DNA of 64,000 bases, from positions 10,299,501 to 10,363,500 of the forward strand of contig NC_091971.1 of NCBI RefSeq assembly GCF_036711975.1, written 5' to 3'. The translations under genes were made by a program, and so were the position numbers. Numbering within the stretch: position 1 is the stretch's first letter; every line of letters begins with the position of its first letter. Shown here piece after piece: positions 26,056 to 36,743 of the stretch. This DNA comes from Onthophagus taurus. Taxonomy: Eukaryota; Arthropoda; Insecta; Coleoptera; Scarabaeidae. The notes under the pieces were generated by a model. That model did no database searches. It had not been told where the DNA came from and saw only the letters and a program-made list of their open reading frames with translations.

Positions 26056-26807
26056 AGATTTCAAGATAATCATTTATGGAAAAACACGAAGATATTGATC
26101 TTTATTATTTATAAGTAATAGTTGTGGATCACTTCTCAAGGTTTTTGATTGGTAATTTAAATCTAATGTGGTTTCCTGGTGATTTCCCGAAGCTGTAATT
26201 TTATCTAGAAAATAGAAATTTGATATTGTTCTAGTTTCTAAACGATTTTTTAAAGAAAATGAGGGAATTCATGAATCATCGGGAAAAATTTGGTCCATTT
26301 ACAAAAACCCAAGACCTTGTTCCCAATAAGTCTCACTTCATTTGAAATTTTCAACTTTTAAACAAAATCATTTCTTCTTAAAACGAAATAGCGGTATTTA
26401 ACAAATTAAAACTTAACAACAAAGGAATTTTAATCCCGTAATAAATATTCATTTCTCCTTTTCATTTGCGTATACATCTACGCAATATCTCTTCATTTTA
26501 CGTCAATAAATTATAGTATTATTCACCAATGTTAAAAAAAAAACCTTGAAACATTGCAAAAGGAAATGAGATTCTATCTAAAACTAATCCTATTTAGCTA
26601 TAATCCCTAGAAAGAGATGACGCCAAAGTTAGAAAACCCAAATTCCATGAAAGTTGCCTTGAAGAATCATTTACTATATTCAACTTGCTTCGTAGAAGTT
26701 CTTTGACCTTAAAGTCTATTTATACCTGTTGCTCCTATTAAAATAAAACCGTTAATTTTACCTGATTTTTCTCCTCATTAGGTTGGTAAAGTGAAGGATT
26801 TTTAGAT

Positions 26808-28123
26808 ATGGACAGAAGTGATTTAAAATCTTCCGCGGGAACATCGTCAAAGCAAACCGATTTTTTGCAAAATCCAGCTCGGAATTCATCAAACGACGCA
26901 GTATTGTTAATAGATTTTGGATCAAGTGAAAACAGTGAAGATTTAAATATGGGAGGCGAAGAAAAAAAGGAAGATGAAAATTTTGAAGCTGATTTTGATG
27001 GATTTTTTAAAAAATCGCCCAATATAGCTATAAATATAACTGAGGATAGTGATGAAAGTAATTTTGAATCTTCTGACAAAGATCTAACAACAAAATCTCC
27101 TGGTGGATTTTTTAGTGTTGATTTTGAAGCAATCCCAGATGTGAATGTTTATCAACACAAGAAAACAGTAGCTCAAGGAATGATGGATTTGGCTTTATTT
27201 TCTGCAAATGCTAATCAATTACGTTTTGTCTTTGAAAATCCTAATCAATTTTACTATTATCCAGGAGTTACATTAATTTTAATGAGTTTGATATTTCAAG
27301 TAAGTTCTAATTGTTTTATTTTACTCAATACTTTAATAGTTAATAATCAATTAAGTAATCAACTAAAACAAAGAACCAAATTGCAATTGAAAATCATATC
27401 AAAAATCAAACAAATTCGTCCTTTAAAATGTAATCTTTTTAACAATAATTTTTTATTTTAGAATCTTTAAATATTACTCAAAATACTATTAATAGTATCA
27501 GTATTATTCATGATGTTAGCTGAATTAAACCACAAACTTGATAACAAAGAACAGAATGAGAAGTTTGATAATTATGTTAGTTCTTGTTCTGAGACCCTAG
27601 AGGTTAACACAGAAGAATTTCATCAAATTATAAATTCAAATTCTTCTGATAGCATGTTCAAACCAGTTGATGTTCATTTTTATCAACAAAAACAGACGGT
27701 TGCTAAAGGATTTTTGGATATCGCTTTATTTTCAGCAAACACAAATCAGTTTAGGTACATTTTGGATTCTGGTTCAACTGAACATCATTATTATTATTGC
27801 GGTTTGGTTCTTATAACAATTAGTTTAGCTTTTCAAGTAAGTTTAATTCAAAAATACTTATTTCAGTCTAATACATTTTTTTAAATTTTTTACAGGTTTT
27901 AGTTGGAATTGGACTCATCTTAAACACAAGATACAACGTAAAGAATAGAAGAGAAATATGTTTAGCAAATAAAATCAATAACTTTACGATTATAGGAATA
28001 TTTTTAATTACTATTATTAACGTTTTTATATCCGCGTTTGGAGTTGCCGCCAATTCAAGTAACGACACTACCAACCTAAATTTGAGTGTAGTTCCTAAAG
28101 CTGCTAATTATTCACAACAATAA
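26808..28123 (+). CDS. Ninjurin family protein, isoform using the first alternative exon
   Basis: Exon 26808-27299 begins with ATG and ends CAA|GTAAGT. It has no private second exon. The only matching downstream exon is 27896-28123 (acceptor TTTTTACAG), which joins in phase 0 to give 239 residues. The first exon encodes an acidic N-terminus, then DVNVYQHKKTVAQGMMDLAL and a first membrane helix (PGVTLILMSLIFQ). The shared exon encodes ILNTRYNVKNRREIC and the second membrane helix (NFTIIGIFLITIINVFISAFG). The ninjurin core is almost identical to that of the gene at 20.2 kb, so the loci are paralogues. Producing this isoform means skipping the exon at 27510-27836. This splice is inferred from sequence only. 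Confidence 0.82.
27510..28123 (+). CDS. Ninjurin family protein, isoform using the second alternative exon
   Basis: Exon 27510-27836 has its own ATG and ends CAA|GTAAGT. It joins the shared exon 27896-28123 in phase 0, giving 184 residues. Its N-terminus is shorter and the core more diverged (VHFYQQKQTVAKGFLDIAL, then YYCGLVLITISLAFQ), but the ninjurin pattern is complete. An acceptor-like TTTTATTTTAG sits about 50 bp before the ATG, so the exon may be spliced to an upstream leader. Both alternative exons end at the same codon position. This makes mutually exclusive N-terminal and first-helix cassettes likely, with or without separate promoters. Confidence 0.82.
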
Positions 28124-28335
28124 TAATTTTAATGTACGAAATTAAATTATAAACCAAATAAGTATAGTTAATTAATAATGAGAAAATTAAAATTTATTTA
28201 ATATATTTTTTTATAAAAAAACCTATAAATTAATTTTCCCCTAAACACAATTTAACTGTCAAATCTGACGTATCAAAAAAAAACGTATTTAAACATTACA
28301 AAAATCGAACCAAATGCTAATTTTCCGCCCGTGTG

Positions 28336-29700
28336 ATGTTATCGAGGGTGTACAGGACTGAATCTGAGATAAGAAAACGTCAGATAAATACTTTAAAGGT
28401 GTTCAATGACAAGTAAGTGACCGTAGAAAAAGAACCTAACCTCGAATATCGACATCAAAAATTAATTGCAATTAATTCTTTGTTGTAGTGTAAATGAAAT
28501 TAATGAAGGTAACGAATATCAGGTATCATTTCAAGCTGGAGGGAATGATTTTTCTTTAGTCATAAGCCTTACAGCCGATTTTCCCAATGAAAAACCGATA
28601 CTAAAAATTATCCCTTTTGTGGTTCATCCTTGGGTTAACGGTGATGGTGAAATAACATCAGCACCGGGATTATTAAATGTAAGTTTATAAAATATTAAAG
28701 ATTTAATGGTTAAAATTATTTTTGTTAGTTCACGGTTCATTCTGATTTGGGACGAGTCGTGCAGGCTGTTATAAGAGAATTTGAACGTAATCCCCCTCCT
28801 TTGGTTTCTGAACAACTAAATAATAGTAATATTACATCTCCAACAGTTCCTATGGGAGGTTAAAATAATTAATTTTAATAATTTAAATCAATATTTAAAC
28901 AAATTATTTTAGAAATAGATAATATGGGTAGAGTGAGTCCTAATTACCATTTAAATTACGTAAATAGACTTAGTTTTTCACCCCCTACTTCATCCGGATT
29001 TCAAACTATCGCGTTTCCTGAATTAAACAATTTAAGTTTGGACGAGTTGCAGTTTTTAAATGAAAATGAAGATAGATTGGAGGAGTTTTTGGAAAATTTA
29101 CCTCAAATGAAAGAGATGAATCGACGTTTAGATGATACAATATTAAATGTTGAAGAAATGGCAGGTAAAAAAGGTGCTTTATTTAATTGTTTTCTTAATT
29201 ATTCGGATTAGATTCTAATTTAAGTAAAGAAGAACAATTAGTGAACCTACAAAAAGGTATTGATGAAAGAATAGAAGAAGTAACTAAGTTAGCATTTGAA
29301 AATGAACGATTAAATGTTAAGTATCAAAGTTTATCTGATAAGTATTCACCAAGAAATATTCAGGTAATTCATAAAAAATGATGATATACAGTGTGTTAAT
29401 TAATTATCCTACCCAACGTCATCATAGCAAGTATGCAACCAATATACCAATAGTGTGATGTTGGTTGCACTATATAATAATTAATAATAAACGTTTATTT
29501 TATAGGAAGAATTAAAATTGGCTGCAGAACAATCTGAACGAGATACTGAGAAAATAGCCGAATCATTTTTAAAAGGTGAAATGGACGTTGATAAATTTGT
29601 CACTCTTTTTATGCAATCAAGAGCTTTAACTCAAATGAGAAAAACTAAGGAAGAAAAATTATCTCAACAGCTTGAAAGTTTAGAAAGGGCTGGCTTTTAA
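28336..29700 (+). CDS. Vps37A: Vps37A, ESCRT-I subunit (six exons)
   Basis: Exons 28336-28412, 28489-28678, 28729-28858, 28913-29164, 29212-29363 and 29506-29700 close in frame to give 331 residues. The N-terminal part (EYQVSFQAGGNDFSLVISL, then FPNEKPILKIIP and a TVHSDLG segment) is the UEV-like domain of Vps37A. The second half holds the Mod(r) domain (LDELQFLNENEDRLEEFLEN, a coiled-coil middle, then AESFLKGEMDVDKFVTLFM). ESCRT-I sorts ubiquitinated cargo into multivesicular bodies and helps recruit downstream ESCRTs. Length is close to that of other insect Vps37A proteins and below human (about 400). The gene starts 213 bp after the ninjurin stop on the same strand, so their promoter and 3' end almost touch. 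Confidence 0.93.
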
Positions 29701-29818
29701 AAATTATTTTTTAGTATTTTTCCGCTTTACAACTGTGATTTAATCTTGTTCTTTTATTTTCGATATTATAAGTTCTGTTTATTCATTTTTTTTTCTGATA
29801 TATTTTATTTATTAGTAA

Positions 29819-29824
29819 AATAAA
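29819..29824 (+). terminator. Poly(A) signal of Vps37A
   Basis: AATAAA about 119 bp after the Vps37A stop codon, followed by AT-rich DNA. Confidence 0.55.
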
Positions 29825-30099
29825 ATCTTATTCAAATAAAATAAGCATGTTTTTAAGTTTCCTTAAAGGGTTCAGATCAAGTCTTTGAAGATATAACAAC
29901 GTGCCCAAGGAAAAAGCAATTATGCGCTCATAAAATCGTTAAAAAGTGTTGAAATTAATTAGAAGTATTGTTACGTGCAATTTGGGTTGCCTATTTCATT
30001 ATTTAATCTTTTATTGTAAGTGCGCTTTGAAAATTTAGTGTCCGTTGATACCATAGACGTTAAATTCAAAAACACACAGCTTCTGAACAAGATCGGATA

Positions 30100-30780
30100 T
30101 ATATCATGGATAACGACCCGAAACTGCAGTTAGTTTTGAGTGAGAATTCGGTCAAAAACAGAAGTCTGACAGAGAGTTTCTAGGAGGAGAGATGGAGTGA
30201 AGAGTTCGTAGTTGAGTGAATTTTGAGTTGGGGTTCGGTCAAGAGTTAGAGTTCTGAGAAAAGTTTTTCCAGTGCAGCTTAGAGAAGTAATTCGAAATGA
30301 GTACTTTCCAAGAAGTTAATTCGTAGTCTAATTTGTATGTAGGTGTTCAATATTATTGTATGCATTTTGAATCAATCCATAAGATTGCAAAATACATTTA
30401 ATTCTTGTCTTAGAGAGCGGCCCTCTCATCACCGCGATTGCAACTTACACCCTTAAAAGGCTAGGTCTTTAATGATCCTTAGTATTGCTCCAAAGTCTTG
30501 TTCCTTTAGTTTCCTTGAATTTCCAAGAGCAAAGATGGAATGAAGAGGTCGTGGTTGAGTGAGTTTTGAGTTGCGGTTCGGTCAAGATTTAGAGTTCCAA
30601 GAGTGGAATTCAATGAACAATTCGACGGAAGAACTTTTCCAGTGCAGTTCAGAGAAGTAGTTTCTAAGGAGACATTTGGTAGTCTGGTCCAGTGGAGTCA
30701 AGAAGAGAGTTGAGAAGAATTAAGTTGAAAAATTTAATTTTCGGTCAAGAGAAGTCACTCCCAAGAGAAACCCTTACTTC
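30100..30780. repeat. GA-rich repeated segment, two partial copies
   Basis: The motif run GTTGAGTGA, TTTTGAGTTG, GGTTCGGTCAAGA and CCAGTGCAG occurs twice (about 30180-30330 and 30520-30690) in the same order. Text near 30340-30420 (TCAATATTATTGTATGCA and TTTAATTCTTGTCTT) recurs at about 31885-31950. It is probably dispersed repeat debris. I cannot assign a class and see no coding. Confidence 0.45.
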
Positions 30781-31323
30781 CAAGACACTTTTAGATTCAT
30801 ACTTGAGTAGGTTATGATCAAAAGCGGCCAAATCCACAATTTGTCATTTTCGGTTTTATTTTATTTTGCAACTATAGATGTCTAAACAGACCATATCTCA
30901 TGGAAATTGTTGTCTAAATTTTGATCTGAGTTGCAAAATCGGCCAAATCCACTGCTGTTTGTGCATCAGAAGCGGCCAAATCCATCGTGCATACGTTAAA
31001 GCAGTTATGATCATATGTTCGGCAGCGTTGGTTGATGGTATTTATTGTCAAATTTTAACCGAATTCGTCACTTCGAACTTGTTTCTGAAGAAGGTTGCAA
31101 CATGGCATCCGAAACGTCAAACATTTTTTCAAAAAACGCACGGCTTAACCCGAAAGTTTCTAGTTCTAGTGTTAGCTCTAGTTTTAGTTTAATTAACACC
31201 GGCCGTGAAAGCCTTCATATTTATAGGATAAAATTAATCTTTCCACAAAACGATGTGTACATAGAAGCGCTGTTAAATCGACAGTCACTCCTCCGAAAAT
31301 TTCACCCCTTATGTACGATCACA

Positions 31324-31411
31324 GTGTCGTCGAAGAAATGAAATTTACAGTTTTCTGCAAATGACGGGGTAGTATTACAGAAAACTGTAAATTTTATTTC
31401 TTCGACGACAC
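31324..31411. mobile_element. MITE, short copy of a TA-flanked GTGTCGTC family
   Basis: Inverted termini GTGTCGTCGAAGAAAT and ATTTCTTCGACGACAC enclose about 88 bp. TA follows the right end; the left TA appears as CA. It is related to the 426-bp copy at 35177-35602. The 107 bp after the element (to about 31518) also match the flank of that copy. Confidence 0.65.
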
Positions 31412-32173
31412 TAGAAAAGTTTATTTTTAACTTTATTCTAAAACAATAAGAAATAGACCTATCTAACCCCATATTTTTGTAATCAGAAAAAAATAACGAA
31501 TTTAATAAGCGAATAATCAATGTTGTTTCCATTTAAATAAACGAAAATTGGGATAATCTCAAAATCTAAAACCGAAAAAAATTTTTGTACTGCGTCATCA
31601 AATTCTCTGTAAAAAGTGTCCATATAATGTCTTCGTTATAATACTCCACCTATAATAATAACCAAGATAATTGCACTTGTTGGTTTTATGATATTTTCAA
31701 TTTTGCCCTCTAGGGGAAAAACAAAAGACGATAGCGCTTTGAGGTTTTCGACATTGGAATTTATTTAAAAAAAGAGATCGAGACATGTAAGCTACTTTTT
31801 TTTTAACTTTTATAGTTTCTGAGATAGCCTATTCGGACATCGAATTTGAACCACCTGTACAATTCAAAAATCGATTTGGTGGCTGTATATAGGTGCTCAA
31901 TATTATTGTATGCACTTTCATTGATTGCAAAACAAATTTAATTCTCGTCTTCCAATGCCTAGTGGACGCATAACGAAACAATTTACTTCGAAGCCAATGT
32001 TGATTACTGGTTTTGCATTTAAGTCTATTCGACCACAGCAACAAAACTAACCGAGTTTAAACTCAACACCTTTTGGTCCATCTTTCTCAAATTGCATAGT
32101 GTCTTTACATTTATCCAAGAATTTCCTGGCTCTTCCATTTTCTGGTGGACTGAACGAACAGTGAATAGTTGAA

Positions 32174-32590
32174 GCTTTTTTTTATGAAAAAGGAGCAATA
32201 AAAAAGTCAATTTTATAATGTTTAATTAAACATCTATTTGGTATTAATAATTAAAGCTACAACACATAAAGAACATGACAATACGACTTTTTTCAGACAG
32301 TCAAGCCGCTCTCCACCCGCTGCAGGCCGTGAAAACGGTGTCTGCTCTAGTTAATGACTGTAAAAGAATTTTAAACACACTGAGTTGTGATAACAGTTTC
32401 TCTGATCTGGGTCCCAGATCACTCTGAGGTTGCTGGCAATGAAGTGGCAGATGAGCTATCATGAGAGGGCAGCGCTAAACCGTTTGTGGGGCCAAAGCCA
32501 GCAGTTGGTATATCATTGCTTTTTTTATGAAAAAGGAACAATAAAAAAGTCAATTTTATAATGTTTAATTAAACATCTATTTGGTATTAA
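32174..32590. repeat. 74-bp direct duplication around a LINE RNase H relic
   Basis: Positions 32174-32247 and 32518-32590 are almost identical (GCTTTTTTTATGAAAAAGGA to CATCTATTTGGTATTAA). Between them, about 32290-32510, the plus strand encodes SDSQAALHPLQAVKT and, in another frame, WVPDHSEVAGNEVADELS. These are the active-site region and final helix of a LINE RNase H domain. The duplication is much longer than ordinary target-site copies. Confidence 0.65.
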
Positions 32591-32740
32591 AGCTATTACA
32601 ATTGAGAAAAAATACTTAAATGTATAATTAAAATAGATATGGGAAATGTTGTGAGTAAAAATAAGACATTACTTTTAAAAGTAAAAAATAAAATAATCCG
32701 ACTAAACAAATTTCCTAAAAACTAAACAATATGAATTATT

Positions 32741-33856
32741 TTAAAAATCTGCTTCAGTACTAAAATCTTCTATATCATCTTGAGCAACACCAGCTTTTTG
32801 GTACTCCCCAACCTTTTTCTCAAAGAAATTAGTACGCCCATCATCAGATATAAGATTCATAAAATCAAATGGATTAGTTGAATTGTATAATTTTTCACAA
32901 CCAAGTTCAGTTAATAAACGATCGGCAACAAACTCAATGTACTGCGACATTAAATTGCAATTCATCCCGATTAAACTAACCGGAAGAGCGTCAGTTAAAA
33001 ATTCCTGTTCAATTTCAACCGCATCGCGAATAATACTCGTTATACGTTCCTTTGACGGCTTTTGAATAAGATATGTAAACAATAAACAAGCAAATTCGTA
33101 ATGTAAACCTTCATCGCGCGAAATTAATTCATTAGAAAACGTTAAACCGGGCATTAAACCCCGCTTTTTCAACCAAAAAATAGCTGCAAAACTTCCCGAA
33201 AAGAAAATACCCTCAACGGCCGCAAAAGCAACTAAACGTTCCCCAAAAGTCGCGTTTTTACTACTAATCCAATTTAAAGCCCAATCAGCTTTCTTTTTAA
33301 CACAAGGAAGCGTTTCGATGGCGTTAAATAAAAATTCTTTTTGTTTTGGGTCAGAAATATAAGTTTCAATTAACATGCTGTACATTTCAGAGTGAATATT
33401 TTCAATAGCAATTTGAAAACCATAAAAACAACGTGCTTCTGTTACCTGAACTTCTTGACTAAAACGTTCAACTAAATTTTCGTTTACAATTCCATCAGAA
33501 GCAGCAAAAAAGGCTAAAACATGGGAGATAAAATGACGTTCATTATCGGTTAATGTTTGCCAATGATTGAGATCTTTCGAAAGATCTACTTCTTCGGTGG
33601 TCCAAAATGAAGCTTCCGCCTGTTTGTATTTCGCCCAAATATCAGGATACTCAATGGGAAAAACGACGAAACGTCTTGGATTATCACGAAGTAAAGGTTC
33701 AATTTTTGGATCGAAATTCATTAATTCATTGTTATCCACGATGGATTTTTGGTTTACGGCTTGTTTTTCTTTGGAATCTTTCATGATGTTGACACCATTT
33801 TCAACCAACACCTTTCTTAAGGGTGAAAGATCGATGTTTTCTTTATTCGAAGGCAT
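32741..33856 (-). CDS. RnrS: Ribonucleotide reductase small subunit (R2)
   Basis: A single 371-residue open frame makes the R2 subunit that, with the large subunit, reduces ribonucleotides to deoxyribonucleotides for DNA synthesis. Diiron ligands and radical site are visible: the Asp in TEEVDLSKD, Glu in [25 protein letters not shown] (radical Tyr, Glu and His), AVEGIFFSG and [10 protein letters not shown]. The C-terminus (EDFSTEADF) matches the tail that binds the large subunit. I start at ATG 33856-33854 (MPSNKENI). The preceding TTTTTGTTAG looks like a splice acceptor, with a donor-like CA|GTAAGT near 33925, so a non-coding first exon is likely. Length and motifs indicate a functional gene. 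Confidence 0.96.
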   Translation of the reverse strand: MPSNKENIDLSPLRKVLVENGVNIMKDSKEKQAVNQKSIVDNNELMNFDPKIEPLLRDNPRRFVVFPIEYPDIWAKYKQAEASFWTTEEVDLSKDLNHWQTLTDNERHFISHVLAFFAASDGIVNENLVERFSQEVQVTEARCFYGFQIAIENIHSEMYSMLIETYISDPKQKEFLFNAIETLPCVKKKADWALNWISSKNATFGERLVAFAAVEGIFFSGSFAAIFWLKKRGLMPGLTFSNELISRDEGLHYEFACLLFTYLIQKPSKERITSIIRDAVEIEQEFLTDALPVSLIGMNCNLMSQYIEFVADRLLTELGCEKLYNSTNPFDFMNLISDDGRTNFFEKKVGEYQKAGVAQDDIEDFSTEADF

Positions 33857-33998
33857 TTCTAACAAAAAGGCGATAAATTAATAACCAAAATGACTATTTA
33901 TATACGAATAAAAATGTTACTTACTGAATGCTGAATAATTTTATTTGGGTTTTTGGTTATGTTTAAAATCGGTTTTCGAGGGAAACTGCTGCATTTTA

Positions 33999-34038
33999 GC
34001 GGGAACGCTGTTATATACTTGGTAGGTTTCGCGCCAAA
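33999..34038 (-). promoter_or_regulatory. E2F-like sites upstream of RnrS
   Basis: GCGGGAA (33999-34005) and the palindromic TTTCGCGCCAAA (34027-34038) both fit the E2F/DP consensus TTTSSCGC. They lie 140-185 bp before the RnrS start. A third match, GCGCGGGAAA, is at 34411-34420. In Drosophila RnrS is a known E2F target at the G1/S transition, so these sites probably confer S-phase expression. Function here is inferred. Confidence 0.6.
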
Positions 34039-34785
34039 TTCTTTAAAGGTCCCTTTTAACGATTTTCATTGGCTCTAAATGGGGAAATTTGTAAACATAA
34101 CCAATCAAAACTTAGAAATCCTGGCCATATTTATTTTCCACATGACTAAGTTGAGCCGTAACTCACACAAATTCGTTTTTAATGATGCACATGTTATTAA
34201 ATTAAAATAAAATTAATTATTCATCTATCTTAATAGATAAATTAAGCGAAAAATGTTGTATTATTAAGTTTTAATTAGTATTTATTGCTTTAAATTGATG
34301 AAATTAAAAAGTAGCGAATTGTAAACAAACGTATCAACTATGACTTAAACTTAATATTCTTTTTTGTGTAATTCAAGGAAATTAAATGTTGCGTAAATGA
34401 AGATAATAATGCGCGGGAAATTAACAGAAAACAAGCCAGTTGTTGATTTACTTAGATTTTAGATTGTATTAAACAAACACGAGAAATACTTACTTGTAGC
34501 AGGTTAAAACAGGCTAAAAATATCGTGTCATATCATAACACAAACTAGTGATACTGCAACTCTATTATCTAATAAACAATCTAATCCATTTTAATGTTTT
34601 TAAAATAAATAAATAAATTAGATGTTGTGTACTCTATTAGGAAATAAAATCCAATTGACTTTGACAAATAAGTATTTCAAAAGTTGCATTTCACCCAATT
34701 TCACCTTATTTATTGCATCGTTTTTATGCCATGCAAAAGTCTGCGAAATACTGCTAGACATTAAGCAAGCTTACAGCCTGGGGAC

Positions 34786-34960
34786 GTACCAGAGTTGGGT
34801 AGTATCCGGTTACTTTTTGAGTATCCGATATTCTGTATCCTTTTCAAATTTTTGTATCCGGTATCTGTGACTAAATCTGAACGTATCTGGATACCTTTTA
34901 ATTGAGTTTTCTTATAACCTATTCTGTTATTAGTGTTATTACACACGTACATATATACCA
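34786..34960. mobile_element. Possible hAT-like transposon end or MITE
   Basis: ACCAGAGTTGGGTAGTATCC followed by repeated GTATCCGG/GTATCCGA strings resembles the CAGNGTTGGG ends of hAT elements with subterminal repeats. No matching right end was found, so the call is weak. Confidence 0.3.
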
Positions 34961-35176
34961 GAGTTTTAAATCCCCATTTTTTTCAGTTTCTTCTACTATT
35001 GTACATCTTTTGTGACTACATCAATAATTGTCGCTTTACATGTTGGAAGTTAGTTGTTCTTCTCTTTTATTATTGTGGGAAAATCGGGGGCTCTCTCTCC
35101 GACTTCAATTTGTACACTAAATTTCCTTTTAGAAAAAATTCAAAGAACTCACTTCCTAGCAAGAGTAATTTTTTTA

Positions 35177-35602
35177 GTGTCGTCAAAGAAATTAAATTTA
35201 CAGTTTCCTGTAAATTACGGTACTATAAAAATTATTCTACTAAAAATTTATATAAAATTTACTTTATTTTCTAACATGTTAAACTTTTCGTAATCCATCT
35301 TAAAAAGCAGGATTTTTAATTAGGCCCTTCAGAAAATTTTTGAATACAAACAAATGTTGCTGTTTATTTGAATTATAAAAAAAAACTATATGAGCGCCAT
35401 CTATCAATAATTTATTAAGTCATTTAATAATAATATTAAATATTAATAAAAATATGAAATAATGCAATCTATTCCAACTTTTGTGTAAAACAAATATAAA
35501 TTAAATAGTTCAACAAATGTATTTGTTTCAAATATCAGAAATATGCTTTTTTAATTTTTAGTTATAATTTACAGGTAACTGTAAATTTAATTTCTTTGAC
35601 AC
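35177..35602. mobile_element. MITE of the TA-flanked GTGTCGTC family, full copy
   Basis: Termini GTGTCGTCAAAGAAATTAAA and TTTAATTTCTTTGACAC are inverted. TA flanks both sides (35175-35176 and 35603-35604), so the element is about 426 bp and probably a Tc1/mariner-type MITE. The interior is AT-rich with no gene. Confidence 0.7.
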
Positions 35603-36129
35603 TAAAAAAGTTTATTTTTAGCTTTATTCTAAAACAATAAGAAATAGACCGGTCAAACCCTATATTTTTGTAATCAGAAAAAAATAACGAATTTAATAAG
35701 CGAATAATCACTGGTTGACAATAGTAAACTAATGAAGTATAGATGACTATAGTGAGCCATTCGTGGTTTAAGACCCCAGTTCCTTCTTATAGTTAGCTTA
35801 GTTACACAACGTTCAGAAATATGCTTAAATCAAGTCAAATAAAACACAGTATACTTTTTTACTGTTTTTCTTCATTTTTAGCCTTAAAAATACTTGCAGC
35901 TGACTTATCGTTATCGTGTTGTTGCTTATGTTGTCTTCTTTGCTAGGGTTAGTTACTAAATTGAATAAATACTACTACCTTTATAGAAACAATCCTTGTT
36001 TGAGTTTTTCTGACATTTATTCACTTAATGCATTCGAGATAACAGTACTTCAAATTCTTCACTCTTTGCAAATCTTCAAATATGTAAAAGATCTTTTAAG
36101 TACGAATCCCAGTCGTTCCACGTAATTTA

Positions 36130-36743
36130 ACCAAAACTGATTTATTATGGTCACTGAGAGAATTGGCATGTTATGGACAGACCACAGAATGCGGTCTTTT
36201 CGTTATTCTGTGGTACAGATTATTTAAATTGATTTGATTGGTCCATTCAATGTATATTTGAAGTTTCGATTGAGGGAGATGAACAGGATGTTTGCACGAG
36301 GTAATCCTGCAGGAATGTCTGGATGGGAGGAGAGAGCTGAATGGGTTTGTGGATGAGTAGTGATAAATTAATTGATGGCAGGCGAAGGAAGCTGCATGCC
36401 ATAAGACAAATCGGGTGTCATCATATTTTATACATGGTCAAGACATTAAGCAAAATTTCCCTAGAGTCATAAAACGATTACTATAGCCATATTTTCATTC
36501 AAACATTTTATTTGGTAATAAATGTAATAAATAAAAGTTTAAGACAAGCATTTTTGGCACAAGAAACTATTGCCTAATACATTTTTGACATTGTAAAATT
36601 GAATGCAAGAATATTTGGTATCATCAATAAATAAACAATAAAAAAAATCTGTTTTCTTAATTTATTTTTTTATATTATTATAAACATAACATCAGAAACC
36701 CATTGTTTAAATCACATATAACCTAAACTTTCGGTCCCTTCAG
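36130..36743. other. Intergenic region downstream of RpL4
   Basis: No gene seen. The minus strand carries AATAAA at 36666-36661, a likely RpL4 poly(A) signal 78 bp past its stop. A short hairpin (CCACAGAATGCGGTC, then ATTCTGTGG) lies near 36180-36212. Confidence 0.5.

Noticed and set aside
27300-27461. Extension of the ninjurin frame past 27299
   Set aside because: Low-complexity AT-rich intron read-through after a consensus donor.
32025-32210. Minus-strand open frame near the RnrS 3' end
   Set aside because: Another frame gives a slightly more protein-like reading (ENGRARKFLDKCKDTMQF), but neither matches a family I recognise.
33857-33865. TTG start for RnrS
   Set aside because: ATG at 33856 follows a likely splice acceptor and gives the expected N-terminus.
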